A DNA stretch of 64,000 bases, from NCBI GenBank assembly GCA_016841365.1, contig JAENZI010000004.1, forward strand, positions 62,001 to 126,000, read 5' to 3'. A model generated the notes under the pieces. The model saw only the letters and a program-made list of their open reading frames with translations. It was not told the origin of the DNA and did no database searches. The position numbers and the translations under genes are program-made. This stretch comes from Anaerolineaceae bacterium. GTDB lineage: Bacteria; Chloroflexota; Anaerolineae; Anaerolineales; Anaerolineaceae. This document shows, piece after piece, positions 52,101 through 61,364 of this stretch (within the stretch, counting starts at the first letter, position 1; each line of letters opens with the position of its first letter).

Positions 52101-52714
52101 TCCAATAGGTCCATGTGGCTGATCTTTGTAAAATACACCAAGGATTGTTCAAGCTCACCCGTTACCCGATAATGCTCAGCCAGACGTTTGGTGAGGAATC
52201 CTCGATGATGAGTCAACTCTTGCTGATGATGCCGACGCCAGAGTTCAATTTCAGGGTATTTTTCAAGGTGATCGCCATCAATGAGGATGTCTCCTTGCCA
52301 GATATCAAGTGCTTCATGGATTTGTTTTGCAATTTGCGCTGGCAGGGTGCGGTCTTGCTTGTAGGCATTCAGCAGGTTTTTCAGGCTGTGGTAAAGCTGT
52401 TTAAAAACCAGGACATCAACATCACACCATTTGCAGTTTAACCAAACTTGATCCAGCTCTGTAATGAGGATATCGGGGTCGGGCAGGTTATTTCTCAGCC
52501 GAGAGAGCGCTGTGCGCAATGCAGCGCGCGGGTCAACCTGGTCACTGTCGGGCCAAAACAAGTCGATGAGTGTGGTTCGACTGACAGGCCGGTTTTCAAT
52601 TGCCAGGTAATACAGAATGGCGCGCTCCAGCCGCCTTTTGATTTTTAGCGGTTTTTGGTTGTGTAAGATTTCAACTGGTCCTAATAGATGGATCTCTAAC
52701 ATTTTTGTCTTCAT
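49157..52714 (-). CDS. SARP/LAL-type regulator: OmpR-like wHTH, BTAD, AAA ATPase, TPRs
   Basis: The protein has about 1185 residues. An N-terminal winged helix begins MLEIHLLGPVEILHNQKPLK with the RAALRTALSRLRNNL recognition region. A BTAD helical domain follows (about 95-250), then an AAA/STAND-type ATPase with Walker A GELGSGKT near 300. The C-terminal half is made of TPR-like helices (e.g. AWEAAIIAQHYRRAGESRQA). AfsR/MalT-like proteins of this kind sense a signal and activate transcription. The longer open frame upstream is rejected because it reads through a terminator and the tRNA-Leu gene. ATG 52714 or 52702 is the start; AAGGGG gives better spacing to 52702. Confidence 0.9.
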   Translation of the reverse strand: MKTKMLEIHLLGPVEILHNQKPLKIKRRLERAILYYLAIENRPVSRTTLIDLFWPDSDQVDPRAALRTALSRLRNNLPDPDILITELDQVWLNCKWCDVDVLVFKQLYHSLKNLLNAYKQDRTLPAQIAKQIHEALDIWQGDILIDGDHLEKYPEIELWRRHHQQELTHHRGFLTKRLAEHYRVTGELEQSLVYFTKISHMDLLDTSIHLAILEILTKLGRHQEVIDYCDSLEVAFERQYNAPLPEIILSRYQYAQIQLNASHQQRTKDWPAPLTMKLSLVGRQNELSQLQQAFFSGGLVMIRGELGSGKTRLVEELFHTVNPTPKLFYAPSSEMESSLPFSPIIHAMRRHIPQQFWLQIEAVWANQMSLLLPELKELRNDIDPSEITNYPSGKQHLFDAIHQVFRHVAQKTGRVLFFLDDAQWSDKQTLQALAYLLIQGFFDEEGLLVISSRTEEPNPDLDEIITPLYRNRPIQTITLGGLSPNEIGKLVEQTIDVAPAAGFINKLYQETNGNPFLALEIIRNILELQGDLEELTGASHLPLPESIHALIRNRLNRLDEDAKNILAGAAVIGNTFSLELLESITSNDSQSDLEIIDVLVQSGFIHPVKKNGVSPTALQFAHEKMREVVLKEATATRLQALHKRIANRLAQTPQAAWEAAIIAQHYRRAGESRQAFQWLLNAAKHAWSLGAKEDANSAYEQAEAIYRNAPKELFSVEDVFDLYKNWSDFAYQSNQVELLEDTGVKLEYFGERENDPVLVGVSQIALANACFLRMKMVTGLEIVNRAINLLKDADQPKILVQALVRKATFYWWLVDYKNALQNAQEALSLSEQLDTTSPEMISTTFYARQTICMSHVAMGNAKAGLPFAQETNRLYIHKLNSFDHLRTFNMLANANFIASNYEACKDNIKKGLEIAHAIENDFTIEIFLVILSQVEFLQGYLDESYIHAVQAIAMGEKSNNLHTIVNANRTLGDVFGYMQNYTRAMKHYRVAQIRAGFSTPSSHRFENNIQMARLLIWMDELPEAKEIIEPTIQETRKYAMHHLEAKSLMISGICDYSDLDLSSAEDKFIQAKDIIEENGLLAESLWNMVGRTRIALFRGNFDIAESLIRGLLIEGTNLNMVWQNLHGLALYKQLCQSRGEDSLPNNYQALYDSLLTLLESHSQSQPLKKDFITMKSNFEQGLYFP

Positions 52715-52772
52715 CCCCTTTATTATACAATGGCTTGCCTTCTTCCCCCCTTTATTACCGTCGAAAGTTTGT

Positions 52773-52807
52773 AAAAAACAAGAACTCACAAAAAAGGTGA
52801 GTTCTTG
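52773..52807 (-). terminator. Terminator of the tRNA-Leu transcript
   Basis: Read leftwards, CAAGAACTCAC and GTGAGTTCTTG form a perfect 11-bp stem with a short loop, followed by TTTTTT. It lies between the tRNA and the regulator gene, separating their transcripts. Confidence 0.92.
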
Positions 52808-52822
52808 AAAGGAGAGGCCAGG

Positions 52823-52904
52823 TGCCGAAGGTGGGAATCGAACCCACATGCCCGAGGGCACACGAGTTTGAGTCGTGCGCGTCTGCCAGTTCCGCCACTT
52901 CGGC
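52823..52904 (-). tRNA. tRNA-Leu (anticodon CAA)
   Basis: A cloverleaf with a long variable arm is visible. The acceptor GCCGAAG pairs with CTTCGGC; the anticodon stem CACGA/TCGTG encloses CTCAAAC (anticodon CAA); the variable arm has GCCC...GGGC; the T arm is GTGGG-TTCGATT-CCCAC. CCA is not encoded (CCT follows the discriminator A). Confidence 0.96.
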
Positions 52905-53092
52905 TGATAATGTGTAAGTATTTTAACCTTTAGCAGGGTGAAGGTCAAGCAAGAGCCCAAATTTAGTCCTTTTTGATGATATATGCGTATGTGTTCTTTG
53001 ATCAATTCTCGGGTATGATTGTGATGTCATTTTGAGCGCTTTATATCAGCATTTCCGTCAATGATGGCAGGGCTGATTTTTATGGAGATATT

Positions 53093-54166
53093 ATGGAATT
53101 AGGTATCATCGGTTTGCCCCAATCCGGAAAGACGACATTGTTCAATGCCCTGACGCGGGGGGATGTGCCCACAGAAATCAGCGGTGGCCGTGTTGAAGTG
53201 CATACTGCGGTTGTTGATGTGCCAGACATCAGGGTTGACAAACTCACCGAGATTTTTGAGCCGAAGAAGGTCGTGCATGCCAAAGTAACTTATGCGGATA
53301 TCGCCGGGCTTGAGGGCAAAGCCTCTGAAACCGGGATTTCGGGGCAGTTGCTCAATACGCTCTCGCAAATGGATGGGTTCATTCATGTGGTGCGCCAATT
53401 TGAGAACCCCCGTGTGCCGCATATGGCAGGCAGCGTTGATCCCAAACGTGATTTAGCCGATATGGAAGCAGAGCTGATCCTGAATGACCTGATCATCGTT
53501 GAACGGAAATTGCAGCGCCTGGCGGAAGAACGTCAGCGCGGCGGGATCGGGAGGGATAAAGCCATCATTGAGAGAGAAAGGGTCTTGTTTGAACGCCTGC
53601 AAGGACTTCTTTCTGATGAGATCCCTCTCAGAAACGAAACCTTTTCTGAAGAAGAAGAGAAAATGCTTTCGAGTTATGGCTTATTGAGCCGTAAACCACA
53701 ATTGATCGTGATCAACCAATCTGAAGACCAGCCGCCGCTTGAATTGGAAGTTGATGCTGCTAATACCCAGGTGATCTGCATACCTGCAAAATTGGAGATG
53801 GAGATTGCCCAATTGCCGCCGGATGAAGCGCAGATATTCTTAGAAGAGTATCACATCCAGGAGCCCAGCCTGAACCGTTTCATCCGCCTATCGTATGATT
53901 TGTTGGGGCTGATCTCATTCTTTACCGCTGGCGAGAAGGAGGTGCACGCCTGGACGGTCACACGCGGTGCGACGGCCAGGGAGGCAGCAGGCACGATTCA
54001 TTCGGATATGGAAAAGGGTTTCATCAGGGCGGAGGTCGTTTCATACGATGCTCTGGTCGAATTGGGCGGTTTTGCTGAAGCGCGCAATCACGGAAAATTG
54101 CGCCTGGAGGGGAAGAATTATATTGTCCAAAATGGCGATGTGCTGACCATCCGCTTCAATATTTAG
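53093..54166 (+). CDS. ychF: YchF, Obg-like ATPase/GTPase
   Basis: The 357-residue protein has the G1 motif GLPQSGKTTLFNALT (YchF usually GxPNxGKST), VDVPDIRVDKLTEIF, the G3 region DIAGLEGKASE and a C-terminal TGS domain (FFTAGEKEVHAWTVTRGATA, then NYIVQNGDVLTIRFNI). YchF binds ATP, associates with ribosomes and affects oxidative stress responses. GGAG stands before the ATG. Confidence 0.95.
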   Translation: MELGIIGLPQSGKTTLFNALTRGDVPTEISGGRVEVHTAVVDVPDIRVDKLTEIFEPKKVVHAKVTYADIAGLEGKASETGISGQLLNTLSQMDGFIHVVRQFENPRVPHMAGSVDPKRDLADMEAELILNDLIIVERKLQRLAEERQRGGIGRDKAIIERERVLFERLQGLLSDEIPLRNETFSEEEEKMLSSYGLLSRKPQLIVINQSEDQPPLELEVDAANTQVICIPAKLEMEIAQLPPDEAQIFLEEYHIQEPSLNRFIRLSYDLLGLISFFTAGEKEVHAWTVTRGATAREAAGTIHSDMEKGFIRAEVVSYDALVELGGFAEARNHGKLRLEGKNYIVQNGDVLTIRFNI

Positions 54167-54293
54167 GCGTCTTGGCATTCAGATCAACATCCCAAACACA
54201 TCCTAAATTTCGTCCAGACGTACTGTGATACCTTAATTATTAAATTTCATTTCGTTGACGCAACTATTGGGCAACGGTAGAATCGATGGCATC

Positions 54294-56498
54294 ATGGTAG
54301 ATATCCTCAGTGAACTCAATCCGCAACAACAAAAAGCCGTGGGCGCAAAACCAGGGCCTGTGCTGGTCTTGGCTGGCCCCGGCTCGGGGAAGACCCGTGT
54401 TCTCACCTATCGCATTGCTTACCTGATTGCCGCCTTAGGTGTTCCTTCTTACCAGATCATGGCTGTCACATTCACCAATAAGGCTGCACGAGAAATGGGT
54501 AAGCGGGTGGACGGTCTTTTGGGTGGGAAGACGGATGGCTTGTGGTTGGGCACCTTCCACGCAATTTGCGGACGCATTTTGCGGCGGGAGGCATCGTACC
54601 TGCCTATCGACCACAACTATGTGATCTATGACGCAGATGATCAGACAGCTCTGGTTAAGCGGGTGATCCAGGAAAAGGGCTTAAACCATAAAGATTATCG
54701 TCCGAGCCAGGTGCTGGGGAAGATCAGCATGGCGAAAAATGACCTGATGGGGCCGGATGAGTTCCCTGTCGAAAGTTATCGCGATGAAACGATCCAGTCC
54801 ATTTATCGGGCTTATCAGGGCTACCTGGTTGCCAGCAATGCATTGGATTTTGACGATATGCTGCTATATACGGCAAACTTGCTCGAATCAGATCCGAAGA
54901 TTCGAGCGAAATACGCACAACGCTTTCAGCATGTGCTGGTTGACGAATTCCAGGATACCAACAAAGCGCAATATTACCTATTGTATCATCTGGCGTCCTA
55001 TCATCAGAATATTTTTGTGGTGGGCGATGAAGATCAATCCATCTATCGATGGCGGGGTGCGGATTATCATAATATCCAGCGCTTTACGAAAGACTTTTCA
55101 GGCGCAGAGAAGATTTTGCTTGAACAAAATTACCGTTCTACACAGACCATTTTGGATGCCGCTGTTGCTGTAATTGACCGGAACCCTAACCGCACAGTGA
55201 AGAGCTTATTCTCGGACCGTGGTGCGGGTCAGGCGATTGTTGTGCAGGAGGCTGCAGATGATCATGATGAGGCCAGCTATGTCGTCGAAACGATCTCACG
55301 GCAGTTGATGCTGGGGAACGCCACGGAATCGGATTTTGCCATCATGTACCGCACCAACGCCCAATCGCGCCTGCTGGAAGAAGCCTTCAGACGAGCCAAC
55401 ATGAATTACCGTTTGGTTGGTGCGCAGCGTTTTTATGGGCGGCGTGAAGTCAAGGATATGATCGCGTTCTTGAAAGTGATTTATAACCCCAAGGACGAGG
55501 TCAGTTTGGCTCGGGTGATTAACCTGCCACCGCGTGGGATTGGTTCTGTCACATTAGAGAGCCTGCAAAGCGTTGCAACAAAGGCCGGGTTGAGCAGCGG
55601 CGAGGTGCTGCTGGCGCTGGCATCAGGCGATGGCCAGTCTGGTGTCGTGGCTGACCTGGGCCGTTCGGCGGATCGTTTGTTACCTTTTGCACGTTTGCTG
55701 GCAGATTGGCACCAGGATGTGAGTCACAGTCCTTTGACGGATTTGTTCGACCGGGTTTTGCTGGATACGGAATATGAACCCTACATCAAAGCGGACAGCG
55801 ACGAAACGCAGGACCGGTGGGCGAATGTGATGGAACTGCGCCAGGTGCTGCTGGAGTATGAAGACCAGGGTTTGGCTGCGTTTTTAGAGGCCATGGCACT
55901 GGTGGCAGACCAGGATACCCTTCCGGAGTCGCTTGATGCGCCCACAATGATGACCCTTCATACGGCGAAGGGACTGGAATTCCCGCAGGTGTTCATTATC
56001 GGCCTTGATGAAAACATTTTGCCGCACAGCCGCTCCCGTGATGAACCTGAGGAGATGGCGGAGGAGCGCCGGTTATTCTACGTGGGGATGACCCGCGCCA
56101 AGGATCGCTTATATTTGCTGAGGGCGCGCCGGCGGCGCAGTCCTTATGGCAGTTATGAGACCATGCAGCCCTCCCGTTTTTTGAATGACCTACCCGAGGA
56201 ACTCTACAAGGGCAAGATTGGCAATGGCTTCCGTTATGGAAATGACTTTGATGTAAATGCTTATCAATGGGATTCGGTTTACGGCCGGACGGATCGAAGG
56301 AAGGCATCCAAACCGGCAGCGGTGCGGGAACAGCAATTCTTCTCAGATATGCGGGTTGAGCACCCTGTTTATGGCGAAGGCAGGGTGAAGAACAGCCGTT
56401 TGGAGTATGGTGATGAAACGGTTGAGGTGTATTTTGAAGGCTTGGGACTGAAAGCGTTGGTGGCTTCGATCGCCGGGCTAAAGACACTTGATGATTGA
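54294..56498 (+). CDS. pcrA: UvrD/PcrA-type DNA helicase
   Basis: With the ATG at MVDILSELNPQQQKAVGA the protein has 734 residues; the open frame extends 13 codons to a TTG without clear support. Superfamily 1A motifs are all visible: Walker A AGPGSGKTRVLTYRIA, Ia VTFTNKAAREM, II LVDEFQDTNKAQY, III VGDEDQSIYRWRGAD, IV QNYRSTQTIL, V MTLHTAKGLEFPQVFI and VI EERRLFYVGMTRAKD. The C-terminal Tudor-like tail (VYGEGRVKN) fits PcrA. It unwinds DNA in repair and clears proteins from DNA. Confidence 0.94.
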   Translation: MVDILSELNPQQQKAVGAKPGPVLVLAGPGSGKTRVLTYRIAYLIAALGVPSYQIMAVTFTNKAAREMGKRVDGLLGGKTDGLWLGTFHAICGRILRREASYLPIDHNYVIYDADDQTALVKRVIQEKGLNHKDYRPSQVLGKISMAKNDLMGPDEFPVESYRDETIQSIYRAYQGYLVASNALDFDDMLLYTANLLESDPKIRAKYAQRFQHVLVDEFQDTNKAQYYLLYHLASYHQNIFVVGDEDQSIYRWRGADYHNIQRFTKDFSGAEKILLEQNYRSTQTILDAAVAVIDRNPNRTVKSLFSDRGAGQAIVVQEAADDHDEASYVVETISRQLMLGNATESDFAIMYRTNAQSRLLEEAFRRANMNYRLVGAQRFYGRREVKDMIAFLKVIYNPKDEVSLARVINLPPRGIGSVTLESLQSVATKAGLSSGEVLLALASGDGQSGVVADLGRSADRLLPFARLLADWHQDVSHSPLTDLFDRVLLDTEYEPYIKADSDETQDRWANVMELRQVLLEYEDQGLAAFLEAMALVADQDTLPESLDAPTMMTLHTAKGLEFPQVFIIGLDENILPHSRSRDEPEEMAEERRLFYVGMTRAKDRLYLLRARRRRSPYGSYETMQPSRFLNDLPEELYKGKIGNGFRYGNDFDVNAYQWDSVYGRTDRRKASKPAAVREQQFFSDMRVEHPVYGEGRVKNSRLEYGDETVEVYFEGLGLKALVASIAGLKTLDD

Positions 56499-56512
56499 AT
56501 AAGAGATAGATC

Positions 56513-58048
56513 ATGGGCAGAAACTCGAAGGGGCTTGGATGGCTGGTGCTGGTGATGTCGCTGGTGAGCTTTGGTTGCCGGCTGACTTCCCCGACTCCTG
56601 CCTCTTGGTCAGGTACGCCAACTGCTGAGGCTCGTGCTGCAACCAGCACCGCGTTGGCGTTGACTTTCACACGCACTCCCGATAATGAAGACGAAGTCTC
56701 ATATCTGCCAACATTGCCGGAATATGACCGGTCGCCAACCCCAACATTGCAGGAATCAACACCCGAACCTCCGCAGCAAGGGCCTTGGATGGTTTATCTT
56801 GAACCTGATAGCGGGCGTTTAAATATCTATGACGCCAACGCCGGGACGACGCTTGAGGTGAATCTGCCTTTGCAGGTTTACACACCCGATCTTGACCGGG
56901 CGCTCTCTCCCTCACAGAACACACTTGCCCTCAAAGCGGGTTCGCCATTGAACACGGACGAGTTAGCCCTTTACTTGATCGACTTACCTGGTGGAGAGAT
57001 CAATAAAATTTCGCCTTTGTTATCAATCAACCTGCAGCGAGAAATTATCAATGAAGAACGCGAGCGGGCTTTTGAAACCCTCGACATTGTAACCCGCCCC
57101 GATAGCCTGGCCTGGTCGCCCGATGGGCGATTTTTAGCCTTTACGGCCGCATTGGATAATCCATCAAGTGACTTGTATGTTTATGACCGGTTGAATGATC
57201 GCATTGAACGTTTGAATGGATTGTACAGCCACAATGCGTCACCGTTTTGGCCGCCCGGGAGCAACCGTTTGATTTCTCAGGAGCTCAATCTTGTTGACGA
57301 TGGGCAGTGGCGTGCAGAGAGTGTGACCGGCTTGCGGGTTCCCGGGTATGATGACCAGAACACACTTTATTTACCTGCAGCATCCAGCCAGGGGGAGGTT
57401 TCCGTCGGTTGGATCAACGCTCAAAGTTTCATCAGTTATTCCACAACCACAGAAGGCGCAGTAGCGCTCAGAGAAGTCAATCTTGACTCATTGGAATCGA
57501 TCATCTTGTTTGAAGGTGCATTCGACCGGGTTGGGTTTGACCCACAAAGCAGGTCATTGGTTTTGATTTTAGGCGAAACAGCCGCCGAGACGCAGGGGAT
57601 GATGCCCGGGATTTATGCACTAACGCCAGATAGCGCAGTGTTTACTTTGGTGAGGGCCGGGGATTGGAATGACCTTGAGTCGACGCCTGGCGGATTATTT
57701 GTTGTCAACGGTTCACAAGGTGTATTTGTTTTCGACCCACAAGGTGAGGGTTTCTTTCTGGCAAACGAGCAAGATGCGCGGCTTTCGCCAAGCGGCAATT
57801 GGTTGGTTGCTTGGGGCGATGGGGATCTATCATCTGGGGCACGACTTTATCAACCCCCCTCTGGCACACCCCTGCAAACCTTGATTGAGTCGCCTGTTCA
57901 ATCTGTTTCTTGGCAGCCCGATTCAAAAGGGTTTATGGTATTGAGTGAGGGGATGCTTTATCATCTGGTATTTCCGGGTCTGGATCTGGATGTAATTGCG
58001 GATAGTCTTCCGCAGGATTTAACGATCGAAGCGCTGTGGGTTGAATGA
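56513..58048 (+). CDS. Lipoprotein with TolB/PD40-like beta-propeller
   Basis: The 511-residue protein has an N-terminal signal with lipobox VSFGC (Cys22), a low-complexity Ser/Thr/Pro linker (about 25-80) and a body of repeated propeller-like units. LAWSPDGRFLAFTAALDNPS, DARLSPSGNWLVAWGDGDLS and VSWQPDSKGFMVLSEG show the W-SPDG-LAF pattern. It is exported and anchored outside. The function is unknown; a scaffold or sensor at the surface is likely. The gene begins 14 bases after the helicase stop. Confidence 0.85.
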   Translation: MGRNSKGLGWLVLVMSLVSFGCRLTSPTPASWSGTPTAEARAATSTALALTFTRTPDNEDEVSYLPTLPEYDRSPTPTLQESTPEPPQQGPWMVYLEPDSGRLNIYDANAGTTLEVNLPLQVYTPDLDRALSPSQNTLALKAGSPLNTDELALYLIDLPGGEINKISPLLSINLQREIINEERERAFETLDIVTRPDSLAWSPDGRFLAFTAALDNPSSDLYVYDRLNDRIERLNGLYSHNASPFWPPGSNRLISQELNLVDDGQWRAESVTGLRVPGYDDQNTLYLPAASSQGEVSVGWINAQSFISYSTTTEGAVALREVNLDSLESIILFEGAFDRVGFDPQSRSLVLILGETAAETQGMMPGIYALTPDSAVFTLVRAGDWNDLESTPGGLFVVNGSQGVFVFDPQGEGFFLANEQDARLSPSGNWLVAWGDGDLSSGARLYQPPSGTPLQTLIESPVQSVSWQPDSKGFMVLSEGMLYHLVFPGLDLDVIADSLPQDLTIEALWVE

Positions 58049-58093
58049 GGGAAACACCTTACACGGCTGCTTGAGAACGGTTTCAAATGCTAC

Positions 58094-58099
58094 TATAAT
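58094..58099 (+). promoter_or_regulatory. TATAAT close to the NAD kinase start, near-leaderless
   Basis: A perfect -10 hexamer ends only nine bases before the ATG, so the transcript would have a leader of two or three bases at most. No ribosome-binding site is visible. Confidence 0.55.
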
Positions 58100-58108
58100 T
58101 AGGTCCAC

Positions 58109-58984
58109 ATGACACAGCCAATCGTTCCACCTAAAAGTATTGCCATTGCGGCTCATCCAGAAATTCCCAATGCGTTAAATATTGCACAGGAAGTCGGTTC
58201 CTTTTTTGATTTACATGGACTTACAACGCACGTGGGGTCGATCTTTGATGAGGACTTTCGCAGCGCGGTAATAGCGCAGCAATTTGACCTATTGATTGCG
58301 CTCGGTGGTGATGGGACGATACTGCGAGCGGGTCATTTATGTGCGCCGGTGGATGTGCCTGTGTTGGGCATCAACGTTGGTCATTTTGGCTTCCTTGTGG
58401 AGGTGAAGCGGGAAGAATGGCGTCAGGTTCTACCGAAGTTGTTAACCGGCGATTTTCGCTATGAAGAACGGATGATGCTCTCCGCGCATTGTGTTCGCGA
58501 TGGCGTGCAGAGAAAGACCTTTGATGTGATCAACGATGTGGTTGTGGCACGCGGGCGATACGTGCGACCTATTGAAGTTGAAGCGCTGTTGAACGGCTCC
58601 CCCATCATCAGCTATATCGCTGATGGGTTGATCGCTGCAACGGCAACAGGCTCGACAGCCTATGCCTTAGCAGCAGGTGGACCGATCCTCCCACCGGAAC
58701 TCCGAAATATGCTCCTCATGCCAGTTGCGCCCCATCTTTCTGTTGACCGTGCCGTGGTGCTTTCCGAAGGTGCATCGGTGTTTATCAGGGTCAAAACCCA
58801 GCATGACGCGGTGGTGAGCGTGGATGGGCAGGAACCTGTCCCGCTGAAAAGCGGAGATGGTGTGCAAATTAAGGCTCACGAAAAGTCTCTCGTTATGGTC
58901 CGTTTTGAAGACCCTGGTTATTTTTATCGAAATCTTACCCCTCATATGGAACAAAACCCCATATTTACAAAAAGTGCCTCATGA
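58109..58984 (+). CDS. nadK: NAD kinase
   Basis: The 291-residue protein has the GGDGT catalytic motif (LLIALGGDGTILRAG), NVGHFGFLVEV, and the C-terminal INDVVVARG and ADGLIAATATGSTAYALAAGG regions of bacterial NAD kinases. It makes NADP from NAD with ATP or polyphosphate. It shares four bases with the following gene. Confidence 0.96.
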   Translation: MTQPIVPPKSIAIAAHPEIPNALNIAQEVGSFFDLHGLTTHVGSIFDEDFRSAVIAQQFDLLIALGGDGTILRAGHLCAPVDVPVLGINVGHFGFLVEVKREEWRQVLPKLLTGDFRYEERMMLSAHCVRDGVQRKTFDVINDVVVARGRYVRPIEVEALLNGSPIISYIADGLIAATATGSTAYALAAGGPILPPELRNMLLMPVAPHLSVDRAVVLSEGASVFIRVKTQHDAVVSVDGQEPVPLKSGDGVQIKAHEKSLVMVRFEDPGYFYRNLTPHMEQNPIFTKSAS

Positions 58985-59511
58985 CAGATCAACCTAATCC
59001 AACAACACCCGACGACGACCAGAATATCACACTCCGCTGCAATCGCTGCGGCAAGCCCATCACGCCTGAAGAGGCTGTTCTGACCCCCACCGGCTATCGC
59101 TGCCAGGATTGTGTTCGCAGGCAGCAAAAGGTTTTTGACACCGCAAAGCCGCTTGATTTTGTGTGGGCTTTTCTGATTGCGGTGGTCATTTCGCTGGCAG
59201 GGAGTTGGCTGACCCGTTTGATCGGCTTTTTCACGTTTTTATTAGCCCCAGCCGTCGGTGTTGCGGTGGCTGAGGTTGTCAGGTTTGTGATCAAAAAGCG
59301 ACGCAGCCTGAAGCTTTTTCGGATTGTGTCCATGGGCATGATCCTCGGCGGGGTCCCGTTGATATTGTCTGATTTATTATCAATTTTTTTACAGATCAGC
59401 GCAGGCTCGTTCAGCCTGTTACGTTTATTGCCCCTTGGTTACCAGGTGTTATTCCTTGTGCTGGCAGTGCCATCCGCTTATTACCGCCTTTCAGGAACCC
59501 GACGGCGTTGA
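58981..59511 (+). CDS. Zinc-ribbon membrane protein
   Basis: The 176-residue protein starts with a four-cysteine zinc ribbon (CNRCGKPITPEEA ... CQDCVRRQ, about 17-45) followed by three to four membrane helices (about 54-78, 82-98, 113-132 and 150-168). Similar proteins are found in Anaerolineae-like genomes without known function. It is translationally coupled to nadK and lies just upstream of recN. Confidence 0.8.
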   Translation: MTDQPNPTTPDDDQNITLRCNRCGKPITPEEAVLTPTGYRCQDCVRRQQKVFDTAKPLDFVWAFLIAVVISLAGSWLTRLIGFFTFLLAPAVGVAVAEVVRFVIKKRRSLKLFRIVSMGMILGGVPLILSDLLSIFLQISAGSFSLLRLLPLGYQVLFLVLAVPSAYYRLSGTRRR

Positions 59512-59531
59512 GGAGTTTATTCTAAACCGCT

Positions 59532-61262
59532 ATGTTAACCGAACTGCACATCGAAAACTTTGCGATCATTCAGCAATTGCACCTGACCTTTGAGAACGGC
59601 TTGCTGATTTTTACCGGTGAAACCGGAGCGGGCAAGTCTATCATTCTGGATGCGTTAGAGGCGGTGCTTGGCGGCAGGGCGGAAACACTCGCCATCCGGA
59701 CAGGATCAGACCGGGCGCTGATCGAGGCGACCTTCCGGCTTTCACCTGAGACAAAGGCTCCAATCCACGCATTACTTGAGGCGGAAGATCTGCTTGATGA
59801 CCCGGATTATGTCACCCTCGCGAGAGAGATCCGCCTTGAAGGCCGTAATATCGCACGGATCAACGGGCGGACAGTCACGGCAACCTTGCAGCGTGAGGTG
59901 GGCGCTTATCTGGTCGATATTCACGGGCAATCAGAGCATCTCTCGCTGCTTTCTGTGCGCAATCATCTCTATTTGCTGGATAGTTTTGCCGATGTAGATG
60001 AGGCATTAACGGCTTACCAGGCATCATATCAATCACTGAGCGAAGTGAGGAAGGATCTGCGCTCGCTGCGGCAGAGCGAGCAGGACGCTGCCCGAAGATT
60101 GGATATGCTCAATTACCAGATCCAAGAGATCGAGTCGGCAAAGCTGGAATCGGAGGATGAAGAAACATTGCGATTGGAGCGCACCCGGCTGGCAAATGCA
60201 GAGAGCCTTGCCAAACATTCGCAAAATGCGCTGATGCTGATCGAGGAGGGGACACCAGAAACACCCGGGGTCAGCGACCTGTTGGGTGAGGTCGTAGAAG
60301 CCCTTCATAGCCTGAGCCGGATTGACCCCAGCACTGAACCCTTTTTCGAGCGGGCAGATTCGAGCCTGACATCCCTCAGGGAACTGGCTTTGGATTTGCA
60401 AAATTATGCTGAAAATATCGAATTCAACCCGCGTTTGCTGAACCGGATTGAAGAACGGATTGATCTGATCAATAACCTCAAACGCAAGTATGGCAATAGT
60501 ATTGAAGAAATTTTGTCTTTTGTCGCACGAGCCAGGGAAGAGCGTGAATCGATTTCCCATGCCGAAGAGCGTTTGGAGGGTTTGGCGCTGCAGGAAGCAC
60601 AGTTGTTGGAAGAATTGGCGCAAATGGCGCAGTCGCTGAGTGAAAAACGACAAGCAGCAGCAGAAGAACTTGCCAGACTGGTTGAGCACGAACTGAATGA
60701 CCTGCGCATGGCTGAGGCAAAATTTAAGGTGCAATTTACAACCCGACCCGATGAACAGGGGCTGCCGTTGGCGGAGGGGCAGAGGGTGGCATTTGATGCG
60801 CGTGGTTTTGACCAGGTGGCGTTTTTGGTGGAGACGAACCCGGGTGAAGGGTTTAAGTCTTTGGCAAAGGTTGCATCGGGCGGTGAAACATCGCGGTTGA
60901 TGCTGGCGCTGAAAAATGTGCTGTTTATGGCAGACAAGATTCCGACGCTGATCTTCGACGAGATTGACCAGGGGATTGGCGGACGGGTGGGGATGATTGT
61001 GGGTGAGAAGCTCTGGCGGCTTTCCCGCCAGCACCAGGTTTTGTGCATCACCCACCTGCCGCAACTGGCGGGTTTTGGCGATCACCATTTCAAAGTCACC
61101 AAAGGCATCGTTGATGGACGCACGCTTACAGAAGCCCTGTTGCTTGAGGGTGAAGCGCGCCAGCAAGAATTGGCTCAGATGCTCGGCCCGGTCAGCGAAG
61201 GCACGCTCCAATCCGCCGATGATATTTTAGAAGTAGTCCATCAGCACAAGCAAAGTCAATAG
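59532..61262 (+). CDS. recN: DNA repair protein RecN
   Basis: The 576-residue SMC-like protein begins with MLTELHIENFAIIQQLHL and Walker A TGETGAGKSIILDALEAVLG. It carries a long two-part coiled coil (about 155-215 and 320-385) and ends with the signature VASGGETSRLMLALK and Walker B LIFDEIDQGIGG. RecN helps to hold and process DNA double-strand break ends. GAGGAG lies about 16 bases before the ATG. Confidence 0.96.
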   Translation: MLTELHIENFAIIQQLHLTFENGLLIFTGETGAGKSIILDALEAVLGGRAETLAIRTGSDRALIEATFRLSPETKAPIHALLEAEDLLDDPDYVTLAREIRLEGRNIARINGRTVTATLQREVGAYLVDIHGQSEHLSLLSVRNHLYLLDSFADVDEALTAYQASYQSLSEVRKDLRSLRQSEQDAARRLDMLNYQIQEIESAKLESEDEETLRLERTRLANAESLAKHSQNALMLIEEGTPETPGVSDLLGEVVEALHSLSRIDPSTEPFFERADSSLTSLRELALDLQNYAENIEFNPRLLNRIEERIDLINNLKRKYGNSIEEILSFVARAREERESISHAEERLEGLALQEAQLLEELAQMAQSLSEKRQAAAEELARLVEHELNDLRMAEAKFKVQFTTRPDEQGLPLAEGQRVAFDARGFDQVAFLVETNPGEGFKSLAKVASGGETSRLMLALKNVLFMADKIPTLIFDEIDQGIGGRVGMIVGEKLWRLSRQHQVLCITHLPQLAGFGDHHFKVTKGIVDGRTLTEALLLEGEARQQELAQMLGPVSEGTLQSADDILEVVHQHKQSQ

Positions 61263-61364
61263 GAAAAGGAATTATTAGAGAATCAAACCTGAAATATCGA
61301 TTAAAATGGATACAAGTCTCACCGATCAAAAGCGTTTATTAAATAACGGAAAAGGAGAGTTACA

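Noticed and set aside
52715-53005. N-terminal extension of the large regulator
   Set aside because: It translates the tRNA-Leu gene and a terminator; the peptide is a known tRNA artefact.
60033-61211. 392-codon frame opposite recN
   Set aside because: It is an antisense shadow in GC-rich coding DNA.
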